NCBI GenBank assembly: GCA_930367205.1
Contig: OV884015.1
Coordinates: 79,313,341-79,377,340 of the forward strand
Length of the DNA stretch: 64,000 nt
Direction: 5' to 3'
Origin: Acanthosoma haemorrhoidale
Lineage: Eukaryota > Arthropoda > Insecta > Hemiptera > Acanthosomatidae
Shown: one piece after another, positions 1 through 11,099 of the stretch
How positions within the stretch are numbered: the first letter of the stretch is position 1
How the letters are laid out: each line of letters begins with the position of its first letter
Made by a program: the position numbers and the translations under genes
The notes under the pieces: generated by a model
Told to the model about the DNA's origin: nothing
The model's input: the letters and a program-made list of their open reading frames with translations, nothing else
Database searches by the model: none

Positions 1-76
1 AGATTTCAGAGTTGTTCTTTTCTTTCATTTCTGAATTATAGTAATAAATTATGTGAATCCATGGAAACATTACCTC

Positions 77-108
<32 letters not shown>

Positions 109-235
109 CCCTTAGCTCTCAAACTTATAAAAATTGGATGTGGGAAAAATAAAGGCAAATTATTTTGGGCTAATGAGTGCCTTTCACTATGGAGAGTCCC
201 CCATTTGAAGGATGTATGAGAAGGATATAGGGTGT
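1..235. repeat. Direct duplication, copy 1
   Basis: Copy 1 of a block that recurs at 631-863 (offset 630). The two share the left part ending in ATGGAAACATTACCTCG, a poly-T run (31 T here, 23 there) and about 125 bp after it, with only scattered differences. Because the sequence on both sides of the poly-T is shared, this is a duplication of DNA that already carried a retroelement tail, not two independent insertions. Confidence 0.85.
78..235 (-). mobile_element. Retroelement 3' tail, family A, copy 1
   Basis: Poly-T at 78-108 is the poly-A tail of a minus-strand retroelement. The following bases (CTTAGCTCTCAAA..., GGGAAAAATA..., ACTCCCCCATTTGAAGGATG) are shared closely with 738-863 and more distantly with 29090-29230 and 60290-60435. 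No protein is left, so this is a 5'-truncated LINE or SINE 3' end. I cannot assign the clade. Confidence 0.6.
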
Positions 236-630
236 AAATCTTACAGGAATGTATATATATATACATGATATATAACATACAGCTCCTAGTAAACGTTACA
301 TGTTATAAACTAGCCTACTTAGTAGTCCTTTCTTATTGTATGATTGTCGTAACGTTTAAAAATATAGCGATAGGAAATATGGTTTGTAAGAGATGGCATT
401 CAATAGACTGATGAAACAATAATAAGGACTTCACTCTGCTTGGCATTAGATGATGCCATCAGGTATCCAATACCTTACTAATATGTGTCTAAAAATATAA
501 AAACTTACCTTCGCAACGATACTTACTCAATTGGTGATTCTTCTTTTCGTTTATGATTTTCTCTTGACTATTTCCTTACTTCGATAGAACCAGAGTAGTT
601 CTGTAGTTCTGTAGTTACTTCCAGAGAACC

Positions 631-863
631 AGATTTCAGAGTAGTTCTTTTCTTACAGTTCTGAATTATAGTAATAAATTATGTGAATCCATGGAAACAT
701 TACCTCGAATATAATTTTTTTTTTTTTTTTTTTTTTTCCTTAGCTCTCAAACTTATAAAAATGGGATGTGGGAAAAATAAAGGCAAATTATTTTGGGCTA
801 ATGAGTGCCTTTCACTAAGGGGAGTCCCCCATTTGAAGGATGTATGAGAAGGATATAGGGTGT
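631..863. repeat. Direct duplication, copy 2
   Basis: Second copy of the block at 1-235. After 863 this copy continues into about 240 bp of GC-rich structured sequence that copy 1 lacks, so this copy preserves more of the retroelement tail. Confidence 0.85.
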
Positions 864-1100
864 GGAATGCCTAAAGGAGGTGGGTGGAATCGGGAAAGTA
901 GTGAGAGTCTACCGAGGGTGGAATATATAGGGGTACCTAGGCAATGGTCTGTAGTCGGCCAGGCGAAAGCCTGGCCCGCCCCGGCAGGGGCCTGAAATAA
1001 GTCGGCCTCTCGGCCGGAAGGTCGACCCTGTTTAAACAGGTAGATGGGGTCTTGTAGCTTCGGTTGAGTCGGCCGGGAGATTGGCCTCGATATATATAAT
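715..1100 (-). mobile_element. Retroelement 3' tail, family A, longest copy
   Basis: Poly-T at 715-737, then the family A sequence. The copy extends to about 1100 through a GC-rich part with strong local inverted repeats (957-976, 1003-1016, 1027-1040). In element orientation the structured part lies about 220-370 nt upstream of the poly-A tail, as in a LINE 3' UTR or SINE body. No open frame is visible. Confidence 0.55.
957..976. other. Hairpin with GAAA tetraloop
   Basis: GGCCAGGC-GAAA-GCCTGGCC forms a perfect 8-bp GC stem closed by a GNRA tetraloop. It is followed by a GGCC-TCTC-GGCC stem near 1003-1016 and a 14-bp perfect palindrome CCTGTTTAAACAGG at 1027-1040. Three stems in 85 bp suggest a structured RNA segment in the retroelement. 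Confidence 0.6.
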
Positions 1101-1499
1101 GGTGTAGATGTTTGTCATTCCTTCTGCTAATCTAGGATGTGAACATATATGCATTTAATAGATCACTAGGTAAGGATAGGGTACTTGGTCAGTGTAAACA
1201 CATTCTCTCTATCTCGTTAAGTACACACCCCAAGAGCATAAGCCAGAAATAGATTTTTTTGATGAAATTGGTCAGTTTGAGATATGAAAAAACACCTACT
1301 ATTTACACCTATGTTTCTCTGTACTTTCACTCTCATTAGTATTTAATTTTTTGTTTAATCAATAAATCAATTTTTATAGGGCAATAATATAAATAGCATA
1401 CTTTATAAGTATTTGCCTGGGATATATATGACCCCACCACCCCTCCCGCATCGATGGCAACAGACTGTAAGGGAAAAATTAGGATAAGAATTAGTATGT
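1101..1499. other. AT-rich intergenic DNA
   Basis: No gene, inverted repeat or recognisable element. A short C-rich patch lies at about 1432-1452. Confidence 0.5.
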
Positions 1500-1754
1500 A
1501 AGTTAGTTTTAAGGTTGATCAAAAAGGTGAGCCCCATCACCTTTATTAGTCAGTTTAGTCCAGTCACATATAATGTATATCATTATACGTGTGTATTCAT
1601 TATATAATTTATATAAAATAACAAAACCTGTATATAATGTAGTGATGCTACAGGAAATACAAAATAAATTGTAAATAGATTCACCTAAGGATCTATAATT
1701 CTATATAATTATCTAGAAATTTAAAGGGGCTAAGGAGAAAAAAAAAAAAAAAAA
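1500..1754 (+). mobile_element. Retroelement 3' tail, family B, copy 1
   Basis: Plus-strand tail ending in poly-A at 1738-1754. Diagnostic pieces are GAGCCCCATCACCTTTATTA, ATAATGTAGTGATGCTACAG, GTAAATAGATTCACC and TTTAAAGGGGCTAAGGAG just before the A run. The same blocks occur in reverse at 10443-10690 and 22973-23100, and forward at 39796-39866 and 45340-45540. This is a LINE or SINE 3' end without coding sequence. Confidence 0.7.
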
Positions 1755-1834
1755 GATATGTTGAATTCATTTAAATGCGATTATACGCTACTGTAAAAGG
1801 ATTGGAAAGTGAGTGAAGTGGTCGTAAGACGTAA

Positions 1835-1836
<2 letters not shown>

Positions 1837-1884
<48 letters not shown>

Positions 1885-1907
1885 TCTCTCTCTCTCTCTC
1901 TCTCTCC
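1837..1907. repeat. (CT)n microsatellite
   Basis: About 70 bp of nearly pure CT dinucleotide with one CAC interruption. Confidence 0.95.
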
Positions 1908-3615
1908 TTCTCTCACTCTTTATCCCTTATCCCTCTCAATAAGTCAATTTTTATTATTTAATAGTTTTATAAATAACAGAATTGAGAGTTTGGTTTTCTT
2001 AATTCTGTAGCCATTGCAAAGAATAAGGTTGTCCAGACGAATTGGAAACATCGTATTTTCGTACAGTTATTTACTTTACGTACCGAGAACAGAATAGTAT
2101 ATTCAGTTATTCTAATTTTTTAAACCAATGACCCATTAGGGTATTTACCCAAATAATTTTTTTTAAATCTTTATTGTGATAAAAACGTTATGAACAGTAC
2201 TTTTTGCTAAATTATTGTTGCTACTCTTACAATTTTCAAAAAACCTTTTAGTGCTTTATTTTAATACTTATAAAGTCAATGACAATGGTATCATATAGTC
2301 GGGATATGTTAGTACCTCTACGCGAATTTGTTCTTATTCTTAGGAATTTATACTGTAGTTAAAATTATCTAACTAAGAAAATTAAAGGTCTTTAATGCTA
2401 TTGAGTGATAGTGGCAGGGGCTTGTCACTCAGGTCCTCTTCCGTGCCCGCTGAGTGACGCTGCCTGTCCAGGCGATATTGCAGCCAACAAGTAATTTAAA
2501 CTGGTCACAACTATCGACCTGGTTTGTCTGGAAGTTAACCATTCATTACACCGGGTCTCTGCTTCACTAGCCCCCCCCCCCTCGTCAACTTGATTAATTT
2601 TAAACTATTGATAATTGAATCAAGAATAAAGTGGATAATTTATATTTCCACTACACTCATAAAGCAAATATTTTCAATCTATTTTTAACATGCACTTTAA
2701 AACTACTTGGCTCGAGGATGAGTATTCATGTCTTTTCTTTTTTTTTAGATTTTATAGAGTATCGTGGAGTTTTTTACAGGTATCAGTAACTTTATGTTTT
2801 GACCAATAAGCAAGAAATTTTATATCGAGATTACGTTAGATCACCCAACTGCACAAAACATATTTTCAACTCCATAAAAATAATGAAAGATAATCATTTA
2901 ATTGATTAATTAGTAATAAAGAAACAACGATATTTTTCTATTATATTGAGTTGGGTTACAAATCAAAAATCTCATAGGCCTAAATAATAATACGCTTTTT
3001 TCCGTTTATTTTTATAGTTTGAACTCGCACAAAGTCATTAAAACTTTTCTTAAAATCATTTAAACCATGATTGCTTGTTTGCTCATTGCCTGTTTTACAA
3101 CAAAAAATAATATTTTGAAGGTTGGTTTCATCTAATATCCCCATGAAGCCAAAATAAAAATAGTATTACTGTAAACATTTTGTAAATAGATGCATAGATA
3201 TAGAACTTATTTGTCTTTTCCTTGAAGGAACAATCCTATCTATCTGAGTTCACCATGAGGCTTATATTATCTTTATTTTATAGGCAAGGTGTGTGCTTTA
3301 ATTTATTTATTATTCAAATGAAGGTTATATACAGCCTAGGCGCTCACAACCAGACCATATTGAAGGAATTATATTTTCTACCCACACCTTAGGTTTTATT
3401 GTACATGGTATTAAATAAAAGATCTTAACGCACTTTACAAGAGTATGTACATATTGGGCGTTTTTTGGGCTATAAATACTAAATACCACAAAGCAGATTA
3501 ATGACAATTTTCTCTTAGGTAAATGTTTATGTATAACAGCAGTTAAAAATTCTCACGAACAGAACCGATCAAGTGAACGTGTTAGAAACACTACTTTTGA
3601 GTTTGTATGCTAATA
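1908..3615. other. AT-rich DNA with one GC-richer island
   Basis: Mostly AT-rich without genes. A GC-richer island covers about 2395-2580 (GTCACTCAGGTCC..., GCTGAGTGACGCTGCC) and ends in a C homopolymer at about 2571-2582. A TGTAAATAGATGCATAGATA stretch near 3181 resembles part of family B at 45477. Confidence 0.45.
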
Positions 3616-3714
3616 CACAGGTGGTCTGAAAAGTTTCCGACCTCAACATGAAGATGATAATAAAATAAATAAAAGCTAGTGAAATAAAAGCTTTGTTAGG
3701 TCGGAAACTTTTCA
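3616..3714. mobile_element. Mariner-type MITE, copy 1
   Basis: Starts after TA with CACAGGTGGTCTGAAAAG, runs through ATGAAGATGATAATAAAATA, and ends with the reverse complement of the start (AGGTCGGAAACTTTTCA), which decays after 3713. Same family as 51403-51472 and 60018-60124. About 100 bp and non-coding. Ends of this style and TA targets are typical of mariner elements. Confidence 0.75.
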
Positions 3715-4057
3715 CAATTACTCACGAGACATTGGCTTTTTATGATCTCTAAACGTAATTTTGGATATCTTGTAAATTAGATTTACAACACCGTGTGTAC
3801 TGTGTAATTAACTATGGGGAAATTGTGGGTAAAGGCTTATACCATTATTGCGATAGTTAAATTATACTAACACACGAACTTGGGATATGTTTTAGAATCT
3901 AATTACTCTACAGAATTTAATAACATTCATAAATGCGACTGAACTAGAGTTTACTGTCATAAACGTTACCTAGCACCTAAGAAAGGCATTCATAGATATT
4001 CACAGCTCATTATGCTTTCATATTAATTTTAAATCATAACTTTAGTAATTTTTTTTT
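3715..4057. other. AT-rich intergenic DNA
   Basis: Nothing recognisable on either strand. Confidence 0.5.
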
Positions 4058-4280
4058 TCACTCGCGCTCTTGACTTCCAAAGACTCCCGCTTCCTCCCGC
4101 AAGGAAGGTGACAACCATGTGGATTTGGGAGGAATCTGGCCTTTTTATATATACTGCATGAATAAGCGAGTGAATGAATATTGTATATATGGTATAGATG
4201 AAAACATTTATCACAATTACATATTGCCCAATGAGGCAGATTGTAACTTTATCACAATAAAGTTGTTATTTTTATAGCAA
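4058..4280 (+). mobile_element. Retroelement 3' tail, family C, copy 1
   Basis: Shares ordered blocks with the minus-strand copy at 31915-32270: CTCGCGCTCTTG, GGTGACAACCATGTGGA, GCGAGTGAATGA, ATATGGTATAGATGA, and GGCAGATTGTAACTTTATCA before AATAAAG. The AATAAA-type signal and T-rich end mark the 3' end of a non-LTR retroelement. No frame is open. Confidence 0.7.
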
Positions 4281-5279
4281 TATTTTTTGTTGTTGTTCTA
4301 CTTTTAGCAGTATTTTTAGTTTTTTTTTTGTAGCAATGTTGATATTTATGAATCGATACATATAGCATCTTTGTTAAATGGAATGTGTACATGCAACATA
4401 CGTTGTAATTGCCCAATGGACTTCGGAAACATTAACTTATAAACGAGAGTTCATATCGCACAGTAGTGGAGTTCGGTCGGTATTAGTGAGATCTGCTGAC
4501 GAAGCTGCCGGATTAAAAAAAAAGGTAAAAAACTTAGATGTCTGTAAATAAAGGGTTTTACTCTCCTCAGCCCCTTCGTCGACCAGAGAATGTGCAGTGA
4601 ATGTCACAATAAATCATGTTATACCAGCCTGTAATGATCTTCATAGGACATTCACTACTTACTATCCATGACTCTTCTCCAAACCATTATTTTAAGTCTT
4701 CCTTGGCACATCTCACTCTGTCTCCCTCTTTTCCTCTCTTTATGTATATTCTTTTTAGTTGAATCGTTAGGCACAAAACGTTTTTCTAAATTATATATCA
4801 TATATTATTTTCAAGAACTCCTTGTACTAATGCTTGATTGATACTTCCATCTCATCTCCGACAACCTGCTGTGACGCTTAAGGATGTCCTCAAAATAAAC
4901 TAGCATGTAGTGATTATTAAATTGACAAATGGAGTGCTTTTGGCTAACGATCCTTTATCCTCAAAAACCTAACAAGGCTAATGAAAAGTGCCAAGTGCCA
5001 ATATAACATTTTAAGTGACATAATTGGTTTTTCATTCGAACATTAATTGTTCAGATATAAACACATATAAACCGTGCACAGCCATCTATCTCTGGCAATT
5101 TTCGCTAAATGCTACCGTCTCCGAATAGTCTGTTCATTAAAATTATACTGGCTTTGTTCCGGTTGGGTTGTCATACATTTGTAACTGATGGCAGTATAGT
5201 GGCGTATCACTGTACTCAAAGAGCTGATGATATGTCATTAATTAGAGATTGGAATGAATTATTCCTCTGCGTATCATCG
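4281..5279. other. AT-rich intergenic DNA
   Basis: No feature recognised. Small open frames here have AT-driven composition and no motif. Confidence 0.45.
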
Positions 5280-5640
5280 ACAGCGTGTATATGACTCCTT
5301 TCTTCTGGAATTGATACAGCAGATGACACGGCATTGTTCTTTAAACGTCCAGCTGCAGATGGCTCCTCAAGGCCCGTAGGCCTAAATACTTCATGTCCGG
5401 CTGATTGCACAGGAAATCTGGCACCCCATTGAGGGCTAATCATCGGGAATTATTGTAGGATCCATGATGACATGCGATGAGGACATTGACGAGCTATTCA
5501 ACCAGTTGGACCTCGTACAGCACACATCACCATTCAGCCCGGCGAGATCGGAGGAAAGGGGTCTCTATTATCAGCCGTACAATCGCCAGCTCATTCTTAT
5601 TACTGTCTTATTGTCATTCAAACTATAATTATTGTCCTTT
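5280..5640. other. GC-richer island
   Basis: Sharp rise in GC against flanking AT-rich DNA, with few homopolymers. It contains a 54-codon open frame at 5464-5628 of coding-like composition. It could be a host exon or a conserved regulatory element. Confidence 0.4.
5464..5628 (+). CDS. Short hypothetical open frame, possible exon
   Basis: A 54-aa frame starting at ATGATG (5464) and ending at TAA (5628), with an in-frame stop nine codons upstream. The N-terminus is acidic and hydrophobic (MTCDEDIDELFNQLDLVQ), followed by a Ser/Pro/Arg-rich part and a hydrophobic tail that is probably just read-through into AT-rich DNA. TTATTGTAG just upstream could be a 3' splice acceptor. I do not recognise the protein. 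The composition is more coding-like than other chance frames here, but a conserved non-coding element remains equally likely. Confidence 0.2.
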   Translation: MMTCDEDIDELFNQLDLVQHTSPFSPARSEERGLYYQPYNRQLILITVLLSFKL

Positions 5641-5812
5641 CTACATTCTTTAGTCACTCGATCTGTACTTTTTAGATGAAAAGTTTTTTTTCTTCTCCTA
5701 GACACTGTCTCTAAAAAAAAAAATCATTTTGTCAACAAGTAATGTTTTGAGAGTCCAAGCGGAAACCATTATCTTTTACCTAGCAGTGGCTGTTTATTCC
5801 CGAGTGACAGCA

Positions 5813-6440
5813 TTATTTTTTTTTCAAAACCTCTTTATTGATAATATATATACAATGACAAAAATAAATAAATAAATTTGGAACTACAGTTGTCTCCTCG
5901 TGCTGCATTCGCAGATGCATATTAAGGAGTGCATAAAATATCATACCTTCAGATTGTTGTTAATAAGCCCAATACACATACACTCACTAGGTGATGAGGC
6001 TCACCTTCAGCTTGCGACCGTGGAAAACACTAACACTAAAACCTATACCTAGAACCTAAGACTAAAGCGTTCCAGCCGTGACAGCGTCCTGCCATCGATG
6101 GGGGAACGGAGCGGGGATTATCGTGTTAAACACCGGGTTTGTCAAATATTGCAGGGAGTCGAAAAATTTGATATGTCTACGTTGGATGAACTCATCCACC
6201 GTAGGCAGATCAAAGATCTCGTGAAGCTCACTGCTGCTCCGCTGATCGAATGAAGTACCTCTGACCACTTTCATCAGTATACCGTTTTGGAATTGTTGGA
6301 GTCGCCGAGCTGTTGTATACGTCAGATAGCGAAAAAGCGGTGCACCATACAGCAGAGTAGGCCTGAGTATGCTCTGTGACAGCGTGAGGGTGAAGGACAT
6401 CCAGTGAGTGACCCCAACATAAATGTGTCTGAGATTCGCC
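5813..6440 (-). mobile_element. Jockey-like LINE, 3' fragment
   Basis: Minus-strand 3' end of a non-LTR retrotransposon. It consists of the RT C-terminal coding piece (6062-6400), a 3' UTR of about 230 bp, an AATAAA signal (TTTATT on the plus strand near 5832) and a short A-rich tail (T run at about 5815-5824). It is 5'-truncated just beyond 6400, as is usual for target-primed reverse transcription. Confidence 0.7.
6062..6400 (-). pseudogene. Jockey-like reverse transcriptase, C-terminal fragment
   Basis: A 112-aa open stretch matching the end of Jockey-clade ORF2. It has SILRPTLLYGAPLF (the thumb-region motif usually read as ILRPILTYGAPVW), then RRLQQFQN, then DLPTVDEFIQRR, the typical IPTV-EFI motif near the C-terminus. 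Family ORF2 proteins are about 900 aa, so only the last eighth survives. No endonuclease or YADD catalytic core is present, so it is inactive. Identification rests on motif order and is fairly secure. The clade could be Jockey or a close relative. Confidence 0.8.
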
Positions 6441-7499
6441 GGTTATCTTAACAGCTAATCTAGCTATCCAGCTTCTCTTTAGTGGGTTTGAAACTTGTAG
6501 GTTTCTGCGCAGTGTGCGGTGGTGCTACTGTTATTAGCCGGACTACTTTAGATTGAAATCTCTGAATTGCCAGGCCGTAGGATTTTTTTTTTGCATCTCA
6601 GTATATCTGTGTTTCAGTAATGTACGCATTCAACTTTTCTGTTTTTGGCAATTTTGAGTGTCCCTTAAGCATTTTATGTCAATCGTATGTCGTGTGCAAT
6701 GCTGAGATAGTTAACTATTTGGGACTGGACCATGCATGAGTCGGTTGCCACACGATGGAGCATGAATATTATTCCAATTGACTTCGTTAATTTAAGTTCT
6801 GTTTTCCATTGGACATGAAAATGAAAAATGAAAAATTAAAATGCTGCCTATAAAATAAAATTGAAAAATTGGCTTTGTTTTTAAACAAAAAATGTGTACC
6901 TGTCCTTTTGGGTAAATATGAAATAAAAGCCTTGCTGACCTAGAATAACAATATGCAATATTAATTGTTGCTCTCGAAGATCATATTTAAAACTCCCATT
7001 AATATTCACTTGTCATTTCGATGTTGCTAAACATAGTAGCAGTACCTTCAAAATTTATGTTGTAAAATAATTACTACATGTGAGTTAATAAACTGTAGCC
7101 CCATATAATATAATACCCCCATATCAATCATCAAATTTAGTTAGACATTGAGAAAACAATTCAGTATGTAAAATCTTCCCCTTTCATCTTATGATGTACA
7201 AAGAATAACATTTTTAATTAATTTGTTCTTATGAATCCATCTCGATCATTAAAAAATTACTAAAATAAGAACATTAAATCTGCTTTAGCTTCTATGGGTG
7301 CTTGATAGTTAGCGAAACGAACCATGTTTTTTTCACATTACAATTTCATTCCATATTTATCGATGATTGATTTTTCTAATAATCTATATACACTAATCAG
7401 TATAATTCGTGGCGTGGTAGAGTAAAGCTTTCACATTTATACGACTCCATAGCAGAATTGTAGGACAAAGGCTCAGTAGCCTAACAAAGCTCGCTTTGG
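6441..7499. other. AT-rich intergenic DNA
   Basis: Nothing recognised. Mixed composition near 6450-6560, then strongly AT-rich. Confidence 0.45.
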
Positions 7500-7830
7500 T
7501 ATTTCAAGCACAATAAATATTCTAGGAAGCTGGGAAATCCGGACGTAACGTTTTATCCAAGGACCCACCCCTCACAGGTATGCTGTCGAAACATCCCGTC
7601 CGGGTGTCAGTAATGACTGAAACCGGAATTGCTCTGTGACAGTACGGTTTGAGACCGGATCTGAATAAGATTTTCTCAGTCAAAGGGCCGGGCTAAGAAT
7701 GAAAAATTCCCGAGGCCCTCTCCCCCAACTCCAAGCCCTTTGAAGTAACCCACCCCACAACCGGCGGCCGCGGCCAAGACAAATTAGCCATTAAATCTAA
7801 AGCAAACTGCATGTCTATAGGGGGGGGGGC
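7500..7830. other. GC-richer island
   Basis: Balanced to GC-rich sequence with C/T-rich strings (GAGGCCCTCTCCCCC), a GGCGGCCGCGGCC core near 7763-7775 and a G run at about 7821-7829. No credible frame. Confidence 0.4.
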
Positions 7831-9404
7831 GACATCTCATAACCTAGCTACAATATTTGCCCACGGGTCTCCCACCCCCTTCCCCAGTCTGTTCTTTCAT
7901 ATCCAAACTTCTTTCTTTCATTTCGCCTTCTTTATGGCAGATTACAAACAAACTTTTTTATTTAGCATTTTTTTTTCTTCTTGGTTGCTCAGATGTCGTG
8001 TTTTAATTGAATATTCCTTTACCAATCTCCAAAATGATCTCTACAGTCTAAATATTATGAATTTTGTATTGATATATTATGATTGGTCGAAATGACGATT
8101 TAATGGAAACTAAACCGAAATATAGATAGAGAGGTGGAAAAAATATAATAAGTCAAGTAGCCTGATTCATCGCAAAATTTAGGGTTTCACTGTGGCTCCC
8201 AAACAATTTTAATATCATAGAAATATACATTCTGTTTACCAGTCTCACCAAAATGAACCTCATTAATAAAGAGGTTTTATATTTATATAATAACCTCAAA
8301 TTGTTAACCTTCTAATTCTTATTAAATTTGTATAGTTTTAAATTTTAGATCATTGTATTTGTAATTATAATTCATAAATACCTATTACATGATAGGTATT
8401 ATTAATTAAGAAACATACATTACTTTATTCAATAAAATAGGATTTTTTTTTTTTATCATAAAGACTGATTGAATATTTTTTTGGGTGGTTGCTTTAATTT
8501 ATTACATTTTTGAGTTATCCGAGAAAACCGCTATATAAACAATCATGTAGCCAGGTCAAAAGCATACATTCTGAAAGCAGTGCTATTTTCTTTTGTTAAA
8601 TCGGACTATCTTGTAATAATTTAAAAATATTGAAAATAGATGAGTACAATAAAAACTGTATCCGCGCTAGTTTGAGGATTTTTGCAATATGTATCTAAGT
8701 GATGTAATAGTAAATAATGTTAATGTAAAATCAATTTACTTACCTAAGCATCTGTGGGAATCTCCTACCGGGTAGTAATCATTGGATAGAATTTTAGGAA
8801 GTAAGGAAGTGAATATTAAAGCAGCATAAACAGCTTCTGATGTCTGAAAACCACTCACAAATAAACACATAAGCACAACTTGTACTAAGAGAACACAAGA
8901 CGCTTGGGGCTGTGCTCTAAAGTAGCTGTGAACTAAAAAAGTGCCTACGCAGGTGAGAGAGGAGAGACTTGGAAAGTTAAAAAACCGTGTTAGGTGTCCT
9001 CAATAGGTCCAATGGTAACCCCAAGATACTTGCTCAATGAACACTCTCATATGGAGTATTTTAAAAGAAAACTCACTCATTCCCTGAAATCAACCGTCTT
9101 CTTATAGAAAATGTATTAAAATCCTAATAATATCATTAAAACAAACAAGACTTTTACCTAAACAAAGACAAAGAAATATTTTCAAGGATTTCAGGAATAA
9201 TCTTTTTCTATTCTCTTGTATATTGAAGTCCCACCTCTTCTAATTATTTTTTATTGCGTACATCAATTTTTTATTTTAAAAATTATTATAATTTCCTCGT
9301 CAAATCAGTGGTTTTCTTATTGTTTAAACCCCCAGTTATTTAGAACTTAAAAAAAATCTAATTAGTGGAATTGATGCCTTATATATATTGAGTATAGGCT
9401 TCGA
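7831..9404. other. AT-rich intergenic DNA
   Basis: No gene or element recognised. A short purine-rich patch (GTGAGAGAGGAGAG) lies near 8951. Confidence 0.45.
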
Positions 9405-9775
9405 TCCATTAATGTTTTTTGAAAGTCCAATCACTTTATGGATGCGCTCTTTCGGGCATTTGAATATCATTATTGTCTTTGACCTTTGACAAGGAAGGGT
9501 GCTGTGCCAATATGAAAGAGAAGCGGTACAAAAATAAAAACAGGCAGCCTGAACTTTTACGACAAATTAGCCTTATTGAGACGGGGCTAAGAGAAGTGCT
9601 TTGAGGGCAAGACCAAAGGGCCCTTTGACTTATTGCGGCTATTCAGCCCTGGCCAATGGCTAAAAAGCTAAAAAGGATCCATCGAACTCCTGTTTGATCC
9701 TGACATCCCTTTATTGCCCTAGTTGATGGCCCCCAAGCTATTTTCGCCCATTTAGTATAATTAAAACTTCACGTG
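9405..9775. promoter_or_regulatory. Candidate cis-regulatory island
   Basis: GC-richer island with clustered binding-site-like words. TGACCTTTGACA (9480-9491) is close to a DR1 nuclear-receptor site, TTTTACGAC (9555-9563) fits the posterior Hox/Abd-B consensus, and CAAAGGGCCCTTTG (9614-9627) is a perfect 14-bp palindrome with TCF-like halves. There is no open frame. Function is inferred from motifs only. Confidence 0.3.
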
Positions 9776-9964
9776 AGGTCTAACAATTATTTTTGGGAAC
9801 ATCGGTATTAAACTGGTATATTAAAGGGTCAGGGGACTCAACATTTCTTTTATTTATTTATTTAATTTAAATTTATTTTTTATTTATTTAGTACAATTTA
9901 TGTTTAATTTATTTTTGTTTGGTTAAACTACAATTTCCATTTGCTGCACTATTAATTGGGATAT
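9776..9964. repeat. TTTA-rich low-complexity tract
   Basis: About 9846-9920 is dominated by TTTATTTATTTA-like repeats. The rest is AT-rich. Confidence 0.7.
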
Positions 9965-10150
9965 AAAAAATCATTCATACTTATCTGCAATTCACATTCA
10001 TAAAATATGTACATACACATTCCACCCGGAGCCACAGCATTACAGAGGCTACCCCAGCAAGCTAATGGAAAGGCCAGAAGTCTCCCTCTCCGACCGTTTC
10101 ACAATGTGGCGAAGACCAGGGCGCGAACAAGAGAGCCACAGATCCTCAGG
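9965..10150 (-). mobile_element. Retroelement 3' tail, family C, divergent copy
   Basis: Read on the minus strand it keeps the family C order: CTGTGGCTCTC, then ATATTTTATGAATG, then AAGTATGAATGAT. Identity is clearly lower than between the 4.1-kb and 32-kb copies. Confidence 0.45.
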
Positions 10151-10442
10151 ACATCTGTGAAAATGGCGCACAGAGCTACTAAGCACTAGGACTCCAAGTG
10201 CATGAATTTATATTTACAATTGATCGCCGTTTTAAGTGACTAGGAGAGTGGTCCGGATTCGAATGAGCAGGAAGGTTTTCGTAGAATGATGTTAAACGGA
10301 AAGTTCTACATTTAACTTGACATTGAGTTTATTTATTTCGGTTTTTATACAACCCCTACTCATTGAATCATTGGTAACAGTTATAACCACTGATATACTG
10401 GGGAATACTGTATTATGCCAATTAATTAGTTATTAATCATAC

Positions 10443-10690
10443 TTTTTTTTTTTTTCATAGCCCCTTTAAATTTACAGATAATTATATATAATTACAGATC
10501 CTCAGGTGAATCTATTTACAAATTATTTTGTATTTCCTGTAGCATCACTACATTATATACAGGTTTTGTTATTTTATAGAAATTACATATTGAATAAACA
10601 AGTATAATGATATACATTATACGTGACTGGACTAAACTGACTAATAAAGGTGATGGGGCTCATATTTTTGATCAACCTTAAAACTAACTT
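10443..10690 (-). mobile_element. Retroelement 3' tail, family B, copy 2
   Basis: Poly-T at 10443-10455 followed by the reverse complement of the 1500-1754 tail (CATAGCCCCTTTAAATTTA, ATTTCCTGTAGCATCACTAC, AAAGGTGATGGGGCTCAT). Collinear over about 240 bp with small indels. Confidence 0.75.
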
Positions 10691-11099
10691 CTATTTCATT
10701 TCACAAAAAATATTCATCTTCTTTAAAAACGAATAAATCGGGAATGAATTATGGTTGTGATAAATTCATAGATTATTTCATAACCAGGTATCCTATTCAG
10801 GTATAAAAAGTTAAATCAATAAACAAGCACTATTATTAAATGAATTCCTGAAAAAAGGCATTATATTTCATTCAATTCGTTTGCGTAAGTTGAAAATACG
10901 CTACATTGAAAAACACATTTTCGTTATCTCCTGCGTATATCGCGAAAATAGCTCTGTAGCAGGAGTTGATTGCAAGAATAGTTAATTTTAAATAGCTCAA
11001 AGAAAACGACAGAGTTAGTCACACTTTTGAACCTACAAAAGAAGCTAAGTATAACTTCATATATCCAACTACATTATTTACGTTCGTGAATTCATAGAG
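10691..11099. other. AT-rich intergenic DNA
   Basis: Nothing recognised. Confidence 0.45.

Noticed and set aside
950..1045. Hammerhead ribozyme
   Set aside because: No CTGATGA core with GAAA in the right place. CTGAAATAAG and GGAAGG do not satisfy the consensus. Kept only as structured RNA.
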